9,283 nucleotides of DNA from Pseudomonadota bacterium (GCA_021845555.1 JAJZVS010000136.1:1-9283), one strand, 5' to 3'. Positions 1 to 6,376 are shown, counted from the first letter of the stretch. Made by a program: numbers and translations. Notes: a model not told the origin generated them from the letters alone.

Positions 1-12
1 GCGGCGGAGTGA

Positions 13-225
13 GGGAAAGGAAGGCCAGGGGGGCGCTGCCCCCCTGGACCCCCCGCCAGGGGACTAGTCCCCTGGACCCCGCTGACGGCTTCGCCAAGAA
101 GGGGGCGCGACCCTGCCGTTGGAATGGTCCGTGTCGCGCCCCCTTCTTGGCGAAGCCCCCAATGGTTCCAAGGGCTAAGCCCTTGGTGGGGGTCCAGGGG
201 GCAAAGCCCCCTGGCCTTCTTTCCC
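13..225. repeat. Long imperfect palindrome (MITE/REP-like element) made of nested hairpins
   Basis: The left and right halves are inverted copies of each other across almost the whole length. The outer ends 13-32 and 207-225 match as inverted repeats (gggaaag, aaggccaggggg). The inner arms 87-111 and 133-157 are a perfect 25-base inverted repeat around a 21-base loop (112-132). Each half also holds its own small hairpins: 25-34/38-47, a perfect 20-base palindrome at 56-75, 168-175/179-186 and 194-202/206-214. No transposase lies inside, so it resembles a non-autonomous palindromic element or a composite REP unit. Its place just past the rsmI reading frame would let it fold in the transcript and act as a 3' end, although I see no U-tract. 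The structure is directly visible; mobility is inferred. Confidence 0.8.
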
Positions 226-1122
226 CCCCGCCAGCGCGAGCGCGCGGGCGTAGACGTGTTTGCGGGGGAGGCCGGTGGCGGTGGCGATCAGGGCGGCGGC
301 GTCGCGGGTGGTGTGGGTGGTGAGGGCGGCCAGGAGTTGGGTGTCGAGGTTGGTGGCGTTGGTGGTGGGTTCGTTGGGGTCGGGGGGGCCGATGAGGATG
401 GTGATTTCGCCGCGCGGGGGTGTTGCGGCGTAGCTGGCGGCGAGGGTGGGGAGGGGGGCGCGGCGGATTTCCTCGAATCGTTTCGTCAGTTCGCGGGCGA
501 CGGCGGCGGGGCGGGCGCCGAACACGTTTGCGAGATCGGCGAGGGTTTCGGCCAGGCGGTGTGGGGCTTCGTACCAGATCAGCGTGGCGCACAGTCCGGC
601 TTGTTCGGCGGCGCGCAGGCGCTGGAAGCCGGCGACGCGGGCGGCCTGGCGCGGCGGGGGAAAGCCGAGCACCAGGAAGGGCAGGGGCGGCAGGCCGGAG
701 AGCACGAGTGCGGTGACGGCGGCGTTCGGCCCGGGGATGGCGGTGAGCGGCAGCTCGGCGGCGATCGCCGCGCGCACCAGGCGGTAGCCGGGGTCGGAGA
801 CGAGCGGCGTGCCGGCGTCGGACACCAGGACGATGGTTTGGCCGGCGGCGAGGCGGGACAGCACGGCGGGGATGCGCGCGTCCTCGTTATATTCGTGCAG
901 CGGTTCGGTGCGGGCGTGGATACCGAGCGCGGTGAGCAGGCGGGCGGTGTGGCTGGTGTCCTCGCACAGCACGAGGTCGGCCGCGGCGAGGGCGTCGCGG
1001 GCGCGGGGGGGCAGATCGGCCAGGTTGCCGATCGGCGTGGAAACCAGCACAAGACCGGCGGGCGGAGCGTTGGACTTCGCCGGCAGATGTTCGGGAGATG
1101 CGTCGGATGCGTCGTCGGGCAT
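175..1122 (-). CDS. rsmI: RsmI, 16S rRNA (cytidine-1402-2'-O)-methyltransferase
   Basis: RsmI transfers a methyl group from S-adenosylmethionine to the 2'-O of C1402 in 16S rRNA, a site fine-tuned for decoding together with RsmH. The 315-residue product shows the family's tetrapyrrole-methylase fold: LVSTPIGNLADL (residues 26-37), CEDTSHT (53-59, usually CEDTRHT), VSDAGTPLVSDPG (100-112), IPGPNA (129-134), FLVLGFPP (149-156) and YEAPHRL (184-190). The C-terminal helical domain ends in LPRKHVYARAL. The ATG at 1122 is preceded by AAGGA about six bases upstream and no other methionine lies before the first motif, which fixes the start. The 5' end overlaps the divergent lipoprotein gene by 16 bases. 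The last 16 or so residues (GKEGQGALPPGPPPRA) and the TAG stop come from the palindromic element at 13-225, so the native tail has probably been replaced. The product is slightly longer than E. coli RsmI (about 286 residues). Confidence 0.95.
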   Translation of the reverse strand: MPDDASDASPEHLPAKSNAPPAGLVLVSTPIGNLADLPPRARDALAAADLVLCEDTSHTARLLTALGIHARTEPLHEYNEDARIPAVLSRLAAGQTIVLVSDAGTPLVSDPGYRLVRAAIAAELPLTAIPGPNAAVTALVLSGLPPLPFLVLGFPPPRQAARVAGFQRLRAAEQAGLCATLIWYEAPHRLAETLADLANVFGARPAAVARELTKRFEEIRRAPLPTLAASYAATPPRGEITILIGPPDPNEPTTNATNLDTQLLAALTTHTTRDAAALIATATGLPRKHVYARALALAGGKEGQGALPPGPPPRA

Positions 1123-2393
1123 TCATGGTCCTTGGCGGAAGCCTGGCGGTATCGGCCTGTGCGGTCGGTCCCGGCTCGGAAACCGGATATGCGCCCGGTG
1201 GATATGCGCCCGGCGGCTATGCGCCGGAAGGGGCGGCGCCGGAGCCGCTTGGCGCGCGCGTGCCGGCCGCGACCGCGGGGCCGGCGCAGCCGGTGGCGAT
1301 TCTGTTGCCGCTGAGCGGGCCGCTCGCGAGCGTGGGTCAGCCGATGTTGCAGGCGGCGCGGCTGGCGCTGGAGGTGCCGGGTGCGCCGCCGTTGCTGGTG
1401 CAGGATACCGGCGGGTCTCCGCAGGGCGCGGCGGGTGCGGTGCGTGGGGCGCTGGCCGGCGGGGCGCGGCTGATCCTGGGGCCGCTGACCGCGCCGGAGA
1501 CCGCGGCGGCGGCGCCGGCGGCGCAATCGGCGGGCGTGCCGATGCTGGCGTTCACCAACGATCCCGTGGTGGCGCGGCCGGGCGTGTGGGTGTTGGGGAT
1601 CACGCCGGGGGAGCAGGTGGCGCGGCTGGTGGGCGCGGCGGCGGCGGCGGGCAAGTCCCGTTTCGCGGCGTTGCTGCCGGAGACCCCGCTCGGTCAGGCG
1701 CTGGCGCATGGTTTGGCGGACGCGACCGCGGCGGCGGGCCTCGGCACGCCGACGATCCGGTTTCACGGTGCGGGGATGGCTTCGATCACCGCCACTGCGC
1801 GTGGCTTGTCCGATTATGCCGGACGGTGGGGGCCGATCGAGGCGAAGATCCACGCCGCGCGGGCGGCCGGCACCTTGGCTGGGCGGCGGGAGGCGGCGGC
1901 GCTGGGGCGCAGTGTGCCGCCGCCGCCGCCGTTCGATGTGCTGCTGCTCGGCGATACCGGGGTGGCGCTGCACGAGGTTTCCAGCATCCTGGCTTATTAC
2001 GTGGTCGGTCCGCCGTCGGTGCAGATTATCGGTCCGTCGCTGTGGGCCGATCCGGCGAGTGGGTCCGGGCGGCTGCCGGGGGCCTGGTATGCGGCGCCTG
2101 AGCCGTCCGCGCGCGCCGGCTTCGTGCAGGCGTTCAGTGCCCGCTATGGCGCCGCGCCGCCGGGGGTGGCGGATCTGGCGTTCGATGCGGCCGAACTGGC
2201 GCGGGTGCTGGCCGGTGGCGGGTACGGGGTGGACGCGCTGACGGCATCGCATGGCTTTGCCGGGGCGGACGGGTGGTTCGTGCTGCAACCGGATGGTCGG
2301 GTGCGGCGCGGGCTGGCGGTGTTCGCGGTGCGGCGTGGCGGCGGGCAGGAGATTGCGCCGCCGCCGGCGCCGGGGGCGCGGATCGGGGCATAG
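1107..2393 (+). CDS. LpoA-like lipoprotein, penicillin-binding protein activator (type 1 periplasmic-binding fold)
   Basis: Likely an outer-membrane lipoprotein related to LpoA, which in E. coli stimulates PBP1A. The 428-residue product begins MRRRAFMVLGG and has a lipobox VSAC with Cys18 as the acylation site; the RRAFM stretch also fits a twin-arginine signal. After a GYAPG triplet repeat (residues 27-41) comes a Peripla_BP_6-like domain starting at PVAILLPLSGPLASVG. It includes GARLILGPLTAPE, VPMLAFTNDPVV, a FDVLLLGDTG core strand and a late FVQAFSARYGAAPP segment. I chose ATG 1107 because GGGAG at 1093-1097 lies nine bases upstream; the ATG at 1098 touches that Shine-Dalgarno and would add only MRR. 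The divergent rsmI partner matches the enterobacterial rsmI-lpoA (yraL-yraM) arrangement, but the yraN homologue that follows there is absent here. Activation of a PBP is inferred from family and synteny only. Confidence 0.9.
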   Translation: MRRRAFMVLGGSLAVSACAVGPGSETGYAPGGYAPGGYAPEGAAPEPLGARVPAATAGPAQPVAILLPLSGPLASVGQPMLQAARLALEVPGAPPLLVQDTGGSPQGAAGAVRGALAGGARLILGPLTAPETAAAAPAAQSAGVPMLAFTNDPVVARPGVWVLGITPGEQVARLVGAAAAAGKSRFAALLPETPLGQALAHGLADATAAAGLGTPTIRFHGAGMASITATARGLSDYAGRWGPIEAKIHAARAAGTLAGRREAAALGRSVPPPPPFDVLLLGDTGVALHEVSSILAYYVVGPPSVQIIGPSLWADPASGSGRLPGAWYAAPEPSARAGFVQAFSARYGAAPPGVADLAFDAAELARVLAGGGYGVDALTASHGFAGADGWFVLQPDGRVRRGLAVFAVRRGGGQEIAPPPAPGARIGA

Positions 2394-2734
2394 CCCGTTT
2401 TATTCGCGGCATTGCAGGGATTCGCTGGCGGAGGTGGCGTAAAGCATTGTCTGTGTTTAGGGATTTGATGTCGAGACCATCCCGTTCCAGCAATCACGCG
2501 CGCCACGGCCGCCATGTCCGCAGAGCCCCTGCTGGCGTGCGATTTCCCGGCCGTTGGCCGCAAGAAAGTCACCGCGCCTTTGATGGCGGAGGCATGACGT
2601 CCGACGGCGGCCGGCCGGCCGGGCAGCGATTGCTAAATACCAAAACGAGTCCTCGTCGCGTTTTCGACTTGTCGGGGGCGGGAATCTCTGCCATCGTTTC
2701 GCAGTTGTTTGCCACTGACCTGGGATCGTAAATC
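2394..2734. other. Gene-poor interval with transposase relic
   Basis: These 341 bases between the lipoprotein and PEP-CTERM genes hold no intact gene. The only recognisable coding trace is the IS1380-type fragment at 2514-2611. The 2394-2513 part has no feature I can support. The 2612-2734 part holds a GC-rich ggccggccggcc run and a loose inverted repeat AAAACG (2642-2647) / CGTTTT (2659-2664), then the leader of the next gene. I see no convincing terminator or promoter. Confidence 0.6.
2514..2611 (+). pseudogene. Frameshifted N-terminal remnant of an IS1380-family transposase
   Basis: From the ATG at 2514 one frame reads MSAEPLLACDFPAVGRKKVTA and then stops at 2595-2597. A second frame, read from 2579, gives FDGGGMTSDGG. 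Joined with a one-base correction near 2576, they reproduce the start of IS1380-type transposases, where a [F/L]PxVxRKK[L/V]T stretch is followed by FDGG and SD[G/A]G. After DGG the resemblance ends at once, so about 90% of the transposase is missing. None of the catalytic DDE region is present, so this is a dead scrap rather than a gene. Identification rests on recalled family motifs. Confidence 0.65.
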
Positions 2735-3676
2735 GTGAAGTTCTCTCTCCTTGCCGGAACGTCCCTGCTCGCGGTGCTCACCGCTGCCAGCCCCGCGCTG
2801 GCAGTGCCGGTGTTCACCTCCAGCAGTCCTGGCGCGCAAACCTTCACGGTCGCGACCACCGGGGTCTACGATATCCTCGCCGAGGGCGCGCAAGGCGGTG
2901 GTGGCTCCTTCGGCGGCAAGGGCGCGAAGGCGGAAGGCCAGGTATCGCTCACCGCGGGCGAGGTTCTGACGATCCTGACCGGCGGCGTCGGCGGTCATCC
3001 GACCAGCGAGGCCTTCGGCAGCGGTGGCGGTGGCGGCAGCTTCGTTGTCGGCCCGGCGAGCGCCCCGCTGGTCGTGGCAGGCGGCGGCGGCGGCGCGGGC
3101 TATGGCTCGGGTCCGACCTCAGGTGGTCCGGGACAAACGGCCTCCAGCGGCCAGTCCGGCTACGGCACGGGCGGAAAAGGCGGCGCGGGCGGCAACGGTG
3201 GCACGGGCACTGTGCGCGCCGCAGGCGGCGGCGGCATGACCGGCGCCGGTGGCGCAGCCTCGCAGACGTACACGTCGCCCTATGCGGCAGCCACGGGCGG
3301 GGCTGCCGCGACCGCAGGCGGCGCGGGCGGCGCGGGTGCCGCTAACTCTTTGTATAATGGCCAGCTCTCTGGTGGCGGCTACGGCGGATTTGGCGGCGGC
3401 GGCGGCGGAGGTCTCCGGTCCGGCGGTGGCGGGGGTGGCTACGGCGGCGGCGGCGGCGGCGCATATTACTTTGGCGGCGGCGGGGGCGGCTCCTTCCTCG
3501 CTGCCGGCGTCACTCCGATCTCCCTGGTCTCCGGCTATCAATCCGGCAACGGCTACGTTTCCATCAGTTCCCTCACCGCCAGTCCGACGCCGGAACCAGG
3601 TTCCGCCGCGCTGCTCGGGGCCGGAGTGGTGCTGCTCGCCGCTGCCGCCAGCCGCCGCCGGGTGCGGGAAGACTGA
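2735..3676 (+). CDS. Glycine-rich PEP-CTERM-anchored secreted protein
   Basis: A 313-residue exported protein of unknown function. Residues 1-23 (MKFSLLAGTSLLAV..SPALA) form a Sec signal peptide. Residues 30-80 (QTFTVATTGVYDILAEGAQGGGG..GGKGAKAEGQVSL..GEVLTIL) resemble the glycine-rich module of the PF12810/ALK type, in which short beta strands alternate with glycine stretches. Residues 95-255 are almost pure Gly/Ala/Ser/Tyr with many GGGGG runs. The C-terminus is a canonical PEP-CTERM signal: PEP at 286-288, a hydrophobic helix (about 290-306) and the basic tail SRRRVRED. Such tails are recognised by an exosortase, which is not in this window. The start is GTG, with GGGA at 2722-2725 as Shine-Dalgarno. 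The gene stands alone between two transposase relics. A surface, biofilm or extracellular-matrix role is inferred from the family. Confidence 0.88.
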   Translation: MKFSLLAGTSLLAVLTAASPALAVPVFTSSSPGAQTFTVATTGVYDILAEGAQGGGGSFGGKGAKAEGQVSLTAGEVLTILTGGVGGHPTSEAFGSGGGGGSFVVGPASAPLVVAGGGGGAGYGSGPTSGGPGQTASSGQSGYGTGGKGGAGGNGGTGTVRAAGGGGMTGAGGAASQTYTSPYAAATGGAAATAGGAGGAGAANSLYNGQLSGGGYGGFGGGGGGGLRSGGGGGGYGGGGGGAYYFGGGGGGSFLAAGVTPISLVSGYQSGNGYVSISSLTASPTPEPGSAALLGAGVVLLAAAASRRRVRED

Positions 3677-3754
3677 CCCCGGCATCGGAACATCCCGCGG
3701 GCCGTCAAATCGCAATCCGTGTCTCGATCGTATCGTACTCCGCCCGCACATCCG

Positions 3755-4315
3755 CATGCACGTTGCTGTAGTCGCGGCCCAGCCCTTCGCCAGCGCTTGT
3801 TCCAGGCCCTCGCGGCGGAGGCCGACAACGAATAAGCGATGATCGACAGCACCATCCTGCGTGCCGAACATTGCGCCGACGCCCGAAAAACTCGGTGCGG
3901 ACCAGGCGATCGGCCGCTCGCGCGGTGGATTGAGCACCAAGATTTCTACCTTGGTGGATGCTTCGGGCAATCCGGCCGCGTTCTTACTGACCGGGGGCGA
4001 GGCGCATGATCCGGTGGGCGCCGATCATCTGCCACCTCAATGCAGGCCGGCATCCTGATCGCCGACAAGGCGTTCGACGCCGACGGGCGGGTACTCGAAC
4101 CGCTCGCCGCCAGGGGCAAAACGGCGGTGATCGCGCCGCGCGCCAATCGGCGGTCGCCGCGGAGGTTCGCCCGCGCCCCCTATAAGGCGCGTCATCCGAT
4201 CGGGAGGTTCTTCGCCAAACTCAAGCAGTTCCGGGCCATCGCCACCCGCTGCGACAAGACCGCAAGGAACCTCCTCGCCGCCATCCACCTCACCGCAACC
4301 GCGATTTGGCGCAAT
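3755..4315 (+). pseudogene. Decayed IS5-family (IS427-like) transposase
   Basis: Three frames together rebuild an IS5-type DDE transposase. Frame A (from about 3797) reads RLFQALAAEADNE, a TAA at 3833-3835 where Tyr is usual, then AMIDSTILRAEH with the first catalytic Asp at 3845. Frame B (about 3890-4035) reads GADQAIGRSRGGLSTKI..LVDASGNP..GGEAHDPVGADHL. Frame C (from 4040) reads AGILIADKAFDADGRVLEPLAARGKTAVIAPRANR, with the second Asp at 4064, then YKARHPIGRFFAKLKQFRAIATRCDKTARN and LAAIHLTATAIW. In active relatives the motif is LIENFFAKLKQ; here the catalytic Glu codon is GGG at 4202-4204, giving Gly. The N-terminal third is missing or unrecognisable, and the natural stop after TAIW is lost, so frame C reads on to 4576. 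This is an inactive relic. Its terminal inverted repeats could not be identified. Confidence 0.88.
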
Positions 4316-4377
4316 GCACGACAGGCCCTGGCGGGGCGACGGCCCGCCCCGTTCCGACTGGAGTCCGCTCCCGGTCA

Positions 4378-4399
4378 CCTCTCCCGCGAGCGGGAGAGG
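4378..4399. terminator. Perfect 9-bp hairpin between IS5 relic and phasin; REP-like or terminator
   Basis: The arms cctctcccg (4378-4386) and cgggagagg (4391-4399) pair perfectly around the tetraloop cgag. It lies about 40 bases past the phasin stop codon, in the usual place for a transcript end. There is no U-tract on either strand, and the cctctcccgc..gcgggagagg type is also a common intergenic repeat in proteobacteria. It may therefore be a repeat that stabilises the 3' end rather than an intrinsic terminator. Confidence 0.5.
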
Positions 4400-4440
4400 C
4401 GAAGGGGCCGGCGATCGGGCGGTTTCAGCGCGGCGCGCGG

Positions 4441-4887
4441 CTACGTCTTCTGGGCCAGCGCCTTGATTTCATCCATTGCCGCGGTGAAGCGTTGGTTGAT
4501 GAGCCCGACCGCCTCGGCGTTGGAGCGCTGGATCAGATCGCCCACCTCCTTGAGGTTCGCCACCGCCCGCTCATAGGCGGCCTTGGCGAGCTCGGCCTGC
4601 TTGGCTGCCTTGGCCTGCGGCGTCTCGGTGCTGGACAGCGCCTTCATCGCCTCGGTCATTTCGGCAAGCGACTGCTGCATGATCTCCATGTGCCGCTTGG
4701 CCACCGCCTGGGCGCCTTCGAGCGCCACCCGGTTGGCCGCGGTCAGCGCCTCCATATTGCGCCGGTTGGCGGCGGCGAGCGCATCGAGATCGGGCATCGC
4801 CGGCAGTTTCAGGTCGGCGAAGAACCGGGTGACGTCGAAATCGCTGCCTGCGGCGGCGCCGCGAGGGGAACGCGGAGCAGTGGCCAT
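4441..4887 (-). CDS. Phasin family protein (PHA granule-associated)
   Basis: A 148-residue, mostly alpha-helical protein of the phasin_2 type, which coats polyhydroxyalkanoate granules and influences their number and size. After a short basic, flexible N-terminus, residues from about 16 read FDVTRFFADLKLPAMPDLDALAAANRRNMEALTAANRVALEGAQAVAKR. This is the typical phasin opening with amphipathic helices and the NRRNxEALxxANRxAxEGxQAxxKR pattern. A long coiled-coil-prone region rich in Ala, Glu and Lys follows (MQQSLAEMTEAMKAL..AYERAVANLKEVGDLIQRSNAEAVGLINQRF). I start at ATG 4887 because AGGAGA lies about six bases upstream; the open frame extends further, but that part has no phasin character. 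It is divergent from the small gene at 5043. No PHA synthase or depolymerase is nearby, so the gene appears monocistronic. Confidence 0.9.
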   Translation of the reverse strand: MATAPRSPRGAAAGSDFDVTRFFADLKLPAMPDLDALAAANRRNMEALTAANRVALEGAQAVAKRHMEIMQQSLAEMTEAMKALSSTETPQAKAAKQAELAKAAYERAVANLKEVGDLIQRSNAEAVGLINQRFTAAMDEIKALAQKT

Positions 4888-4939
4888 GAGACTCTCCTGT
4901 GTCCTCGCCGCCCAGGGCCGGGGCGGCCGGCGGCGCCGC

Positions 4940-4968
4940 ATGTTACGCCGACCGCGCGGCGATGCCAG
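4940..4968 (-). promoter_or_regulatory. Candidate sigma-70 promoter of the phasin gene
   Basis: On the minus strand, CTGGCA (4968-4963, 4 of 6 to TTGACA) is followed after 17 bases by TAACAT (4945-4940, 4 of 6 to TATAAT). Transcription would begin near 4933, giving a leader of about 46 bases that includes the AGGAGA ribosome-binding site. In such GC-rich DNA this AT-bearing hexamer is notable, but the match is moderate. Confidence 0.4.
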
Positions 4969-5042
4969 CGCCGATGCGCGGCGCGCGACGAAACGTCGTT
5001 GGCCGGCTTGAACCTGGCCGCGCCCGCTGCCAGAAAGCGGCC

Positions 5043-5264
5043 ATGAGCAAGTCCACACGAGAATTGACCGCGGGCCAGCGCGCCTACGAAGCGAAGCGTG
5101 CCGCGAAGGCCGGCGTCAGCCTGGACCGATGGCTGGCCGACAAGGCCCGCGCGCAGGAGGACGCGGCGCGGGCCGAGCGCAAGGCGGCCGAGGCCGCGCG
5201 CCCGGCGGCGCGCAAGCCCGGCCTGCTGGCCCGGCTGATCGACCGGGCCCACAAGCCGCTGTAG
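5043..5264 (+). CDS. Small alanine/arginine/lysine-rich hypothetical protein
   Basis: A 73-residue protein of unknown function: MSKSTRELTAGQRAYEAKRAAKAGVSLDRWLADK, then a charged helix (about residues 35-60, rich in Ala, Arg and Glu) and a hydrophobic-basic end GLLARLIDRAHKPL. I see no signal peptide, membrane helix or metal site. I think short proteins of this AYEAKRAAKAGxSLxRWL style recur in alphaproteobacteria, but I know no function. ATG 5043 is chosen because the recognisable sequence begins there; the frame is open upstream but low in protein character, and the Shine-Dalgarno (agaaag) is weak. It is divergent from the phasin with 155 bases between, so shared regulation is possible. The 15-bp tandem repeat follows 41 bases after its stop. 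Confidence 0.65.
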   Translation: MSKSTRELTAGQRAYEAKRAAKAGVSLDRWLADKARAQEDAARAERKAAEAARPAARKPGLLARLIDRAHKPL

Positions 5265-5305
5265 CCCGCCGCCCGCGCGTGGCCGCGCCGGCGCTCCCGC
5301 CGATT

Positions 5306-5410
5306 GTCGTGCCCCCTTCGGTCGTGCCCCCTTCGGTCGTGCCCCCTTCGGTCGTGCCCCCTTCGGTCGTGCCCCCTTCGGTCGCGTCCCCTTCGGTCGC
5401 GTCCCCCTTG
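5306..5410. repeat. 15-bp tandem repeat, 7 units
   Basis: The unit gtcgtgcccccttcg occurs five times without change (5306-5380), followed by two variant units (gtcgcgtccccttcg, then gtcgcgtcccccttg). The unit length is a multiple of three, so in the frame of the following DUF429-like gene it reads VVPPS repeated with no stop. Each perfect unit also supplies an in-frame GTG codon. The array fills most of the gap between the small gene and the conserved start of the next protein. A copy-number-variable minisatellite is the simplest reading. Confidence 0.95.
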
Positions 5411-5413
5411 GCT

Positions 5414-6358
5414 GTGCATGCCGATTGGAGCGTCGCGCCGGCCAAGCGCTGGATGGCCGTGGCCCGGCCGGGGCGCGGCGGTTGGCGCATCGGCGCCCCG
5501 GTGCCGGTGGGCGAGGTTGCCACCCTGCTCGATCGGCTGCGCGCCGCCGCTGCCGGCCGGCCGGTGGCGTTGGGGGTGGATTTCCCGCTCGGTCTGCCGC
5601 GCGCCTATGCGGGCACCCGCACGGAGGTGGATTTCCCTGCCTTCCTCGCCGGGTTGGCCGCCCGCCCGGCATTCTTCGACGTGTGCGCGACGCTGACGGA
5701 GGTCGGGCCGGAGCGTCCGTTCTACCCGGCGCGCGGGGTGCGCGGCATGACCCGCGCCGCCCATGCCGCCGCACTCGGCCTCGGCGGTCCTTCCGCGCTG
5801 TCGCGCGCCTGCGACCGTGCCACCGTGCTGCGCCCGGCCGGGGCGCCGCTGTTCTGGACGCTGGGCGCCAATCAGACCGGCAAGGCGGCGATCGCGGCCT
5901 GGCGGGATCTGCTGTTGCCGGCGCTGGCCGCCCCGGCGCCGCCACTGCTGTGGCCGTTCGCCGGCCCGTTCCGGGACCTGCTGGCGCCGGGCGCGGTGGC
6001 GATCGCCGAGACCTACCCGGCGGAGGCGCTGCGCCTGCTCGGTCTGCGGCTGGCGGGCAGCAAGCGCCGCCAGGCCGACCGCGCCGCGCTGGCCGGCCCG
6101 CTGTCCGCCGCGCTGGCGCTGGCGCGCGCCACGCCTGCGCCGGCGCTGGCCGCGGCGATCGCCGTCGGCTTCGGCGCCGATGCCGCCGGGGAGGACCGGT
6201 TCGATTGCGTGCTGGGCGTGCTCGCGGTGCTGGCGGTGATCGACGGACGCCTGCCCGATACCGCGCCCGCCGATCCCTGGATCGCGCGCTGGGAGGGCTG
6301 GGTGCTGGGCCAGACCGCGCTGCCGCGGGAGGCGGGGTGGGTCCATCCGCCGGGATGA
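5414..6358 (+). CDS. DUF429-like protein, probable RNase H-fold, function unknown
   Basis: About 314 residues from the proposed GTG start. Acidic residues fall where DUF429 (predicted RNase H-like nuclease) has them: HADWS with Asp4, LGVDFPLGLP with Asp56, AETYPAEA with Glu199, SKRRQADR from Ser216, and GEDRFDCVLGVLAVLAVI with Glu260, Asp261 and Asp264. Other conserved-looking stretches are RPFYPARG, SRACDRATVLRPAGAPLFWTLGANQTGKAAI and WEGWVLGQ. It appears soluble, with no signal peptide. The start is uncertain. The frame is open back through the tandem repeat, and in-frame GTGs exist at 5279 and in each perfect repeat unit, but none has a Shine-Dalgarno. GTG 5414 is preferred because it sits just before HADWS, the likely first strand of the fold. 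A tandem repeat lies on each side of the gene. A nuclease role would be inference; the family is uncharacterised. Confidence 0.8.
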   Translation: MHADWSVAPAKRWMAVARPGRGGWRIGAPVPVGEVATLLDRLRAAAAGRPVALGVDFPLGLPRAYAGTRTEVDFPAFLAGLAARPAFFDVCATLTEVGPERPFYPARGVRGMTRAAHAAALGLGGPSALSRACDRATVLRPAGAPLFWTLGANQTGKAAIAAWRDLLLPALAAPAPPLLWPFAGPFRDLLAPGAVAIAETYPAEALRLLGLRLAGSKRRQADRAALAGPLSAALALARATPAPALAAAIAVGFGADAAGEDRFDCVLGVLAVLAVIDGRLPDTAPADPWIARWEGWVLGQTALPREAGWVHPPG

Positions 6359-6376
6359 GCGCCGCGAAACCTGCCG

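Noticed and set aside
579..2288. 569-codon minus-strand frame spanning rsmI and the lipoprotein gene
   Set aside because: It is a shadow: Arg/Pro-rich, out of frame with RsmI motifs in the rsmI part and antisense to the lipoprotein in the rest.
2705..2733. Possible promoter TTGTTT-N17-GTAAAT before the PEP-CTERM gene
   Set aside because: The -10 matches at only 3 of 6 positions and abuts the GTG start, leaving no room for the Shine-Dalgarno in a leader.
3119..3970. Minus-strand frame opposite the PEP-CTERM gene and IS5 relic
   Set aside because: It is an Ala/Gly-rich antisense of glycine codons with no motif; the plus strand has a signal peptide and PEP-CTERM tail.
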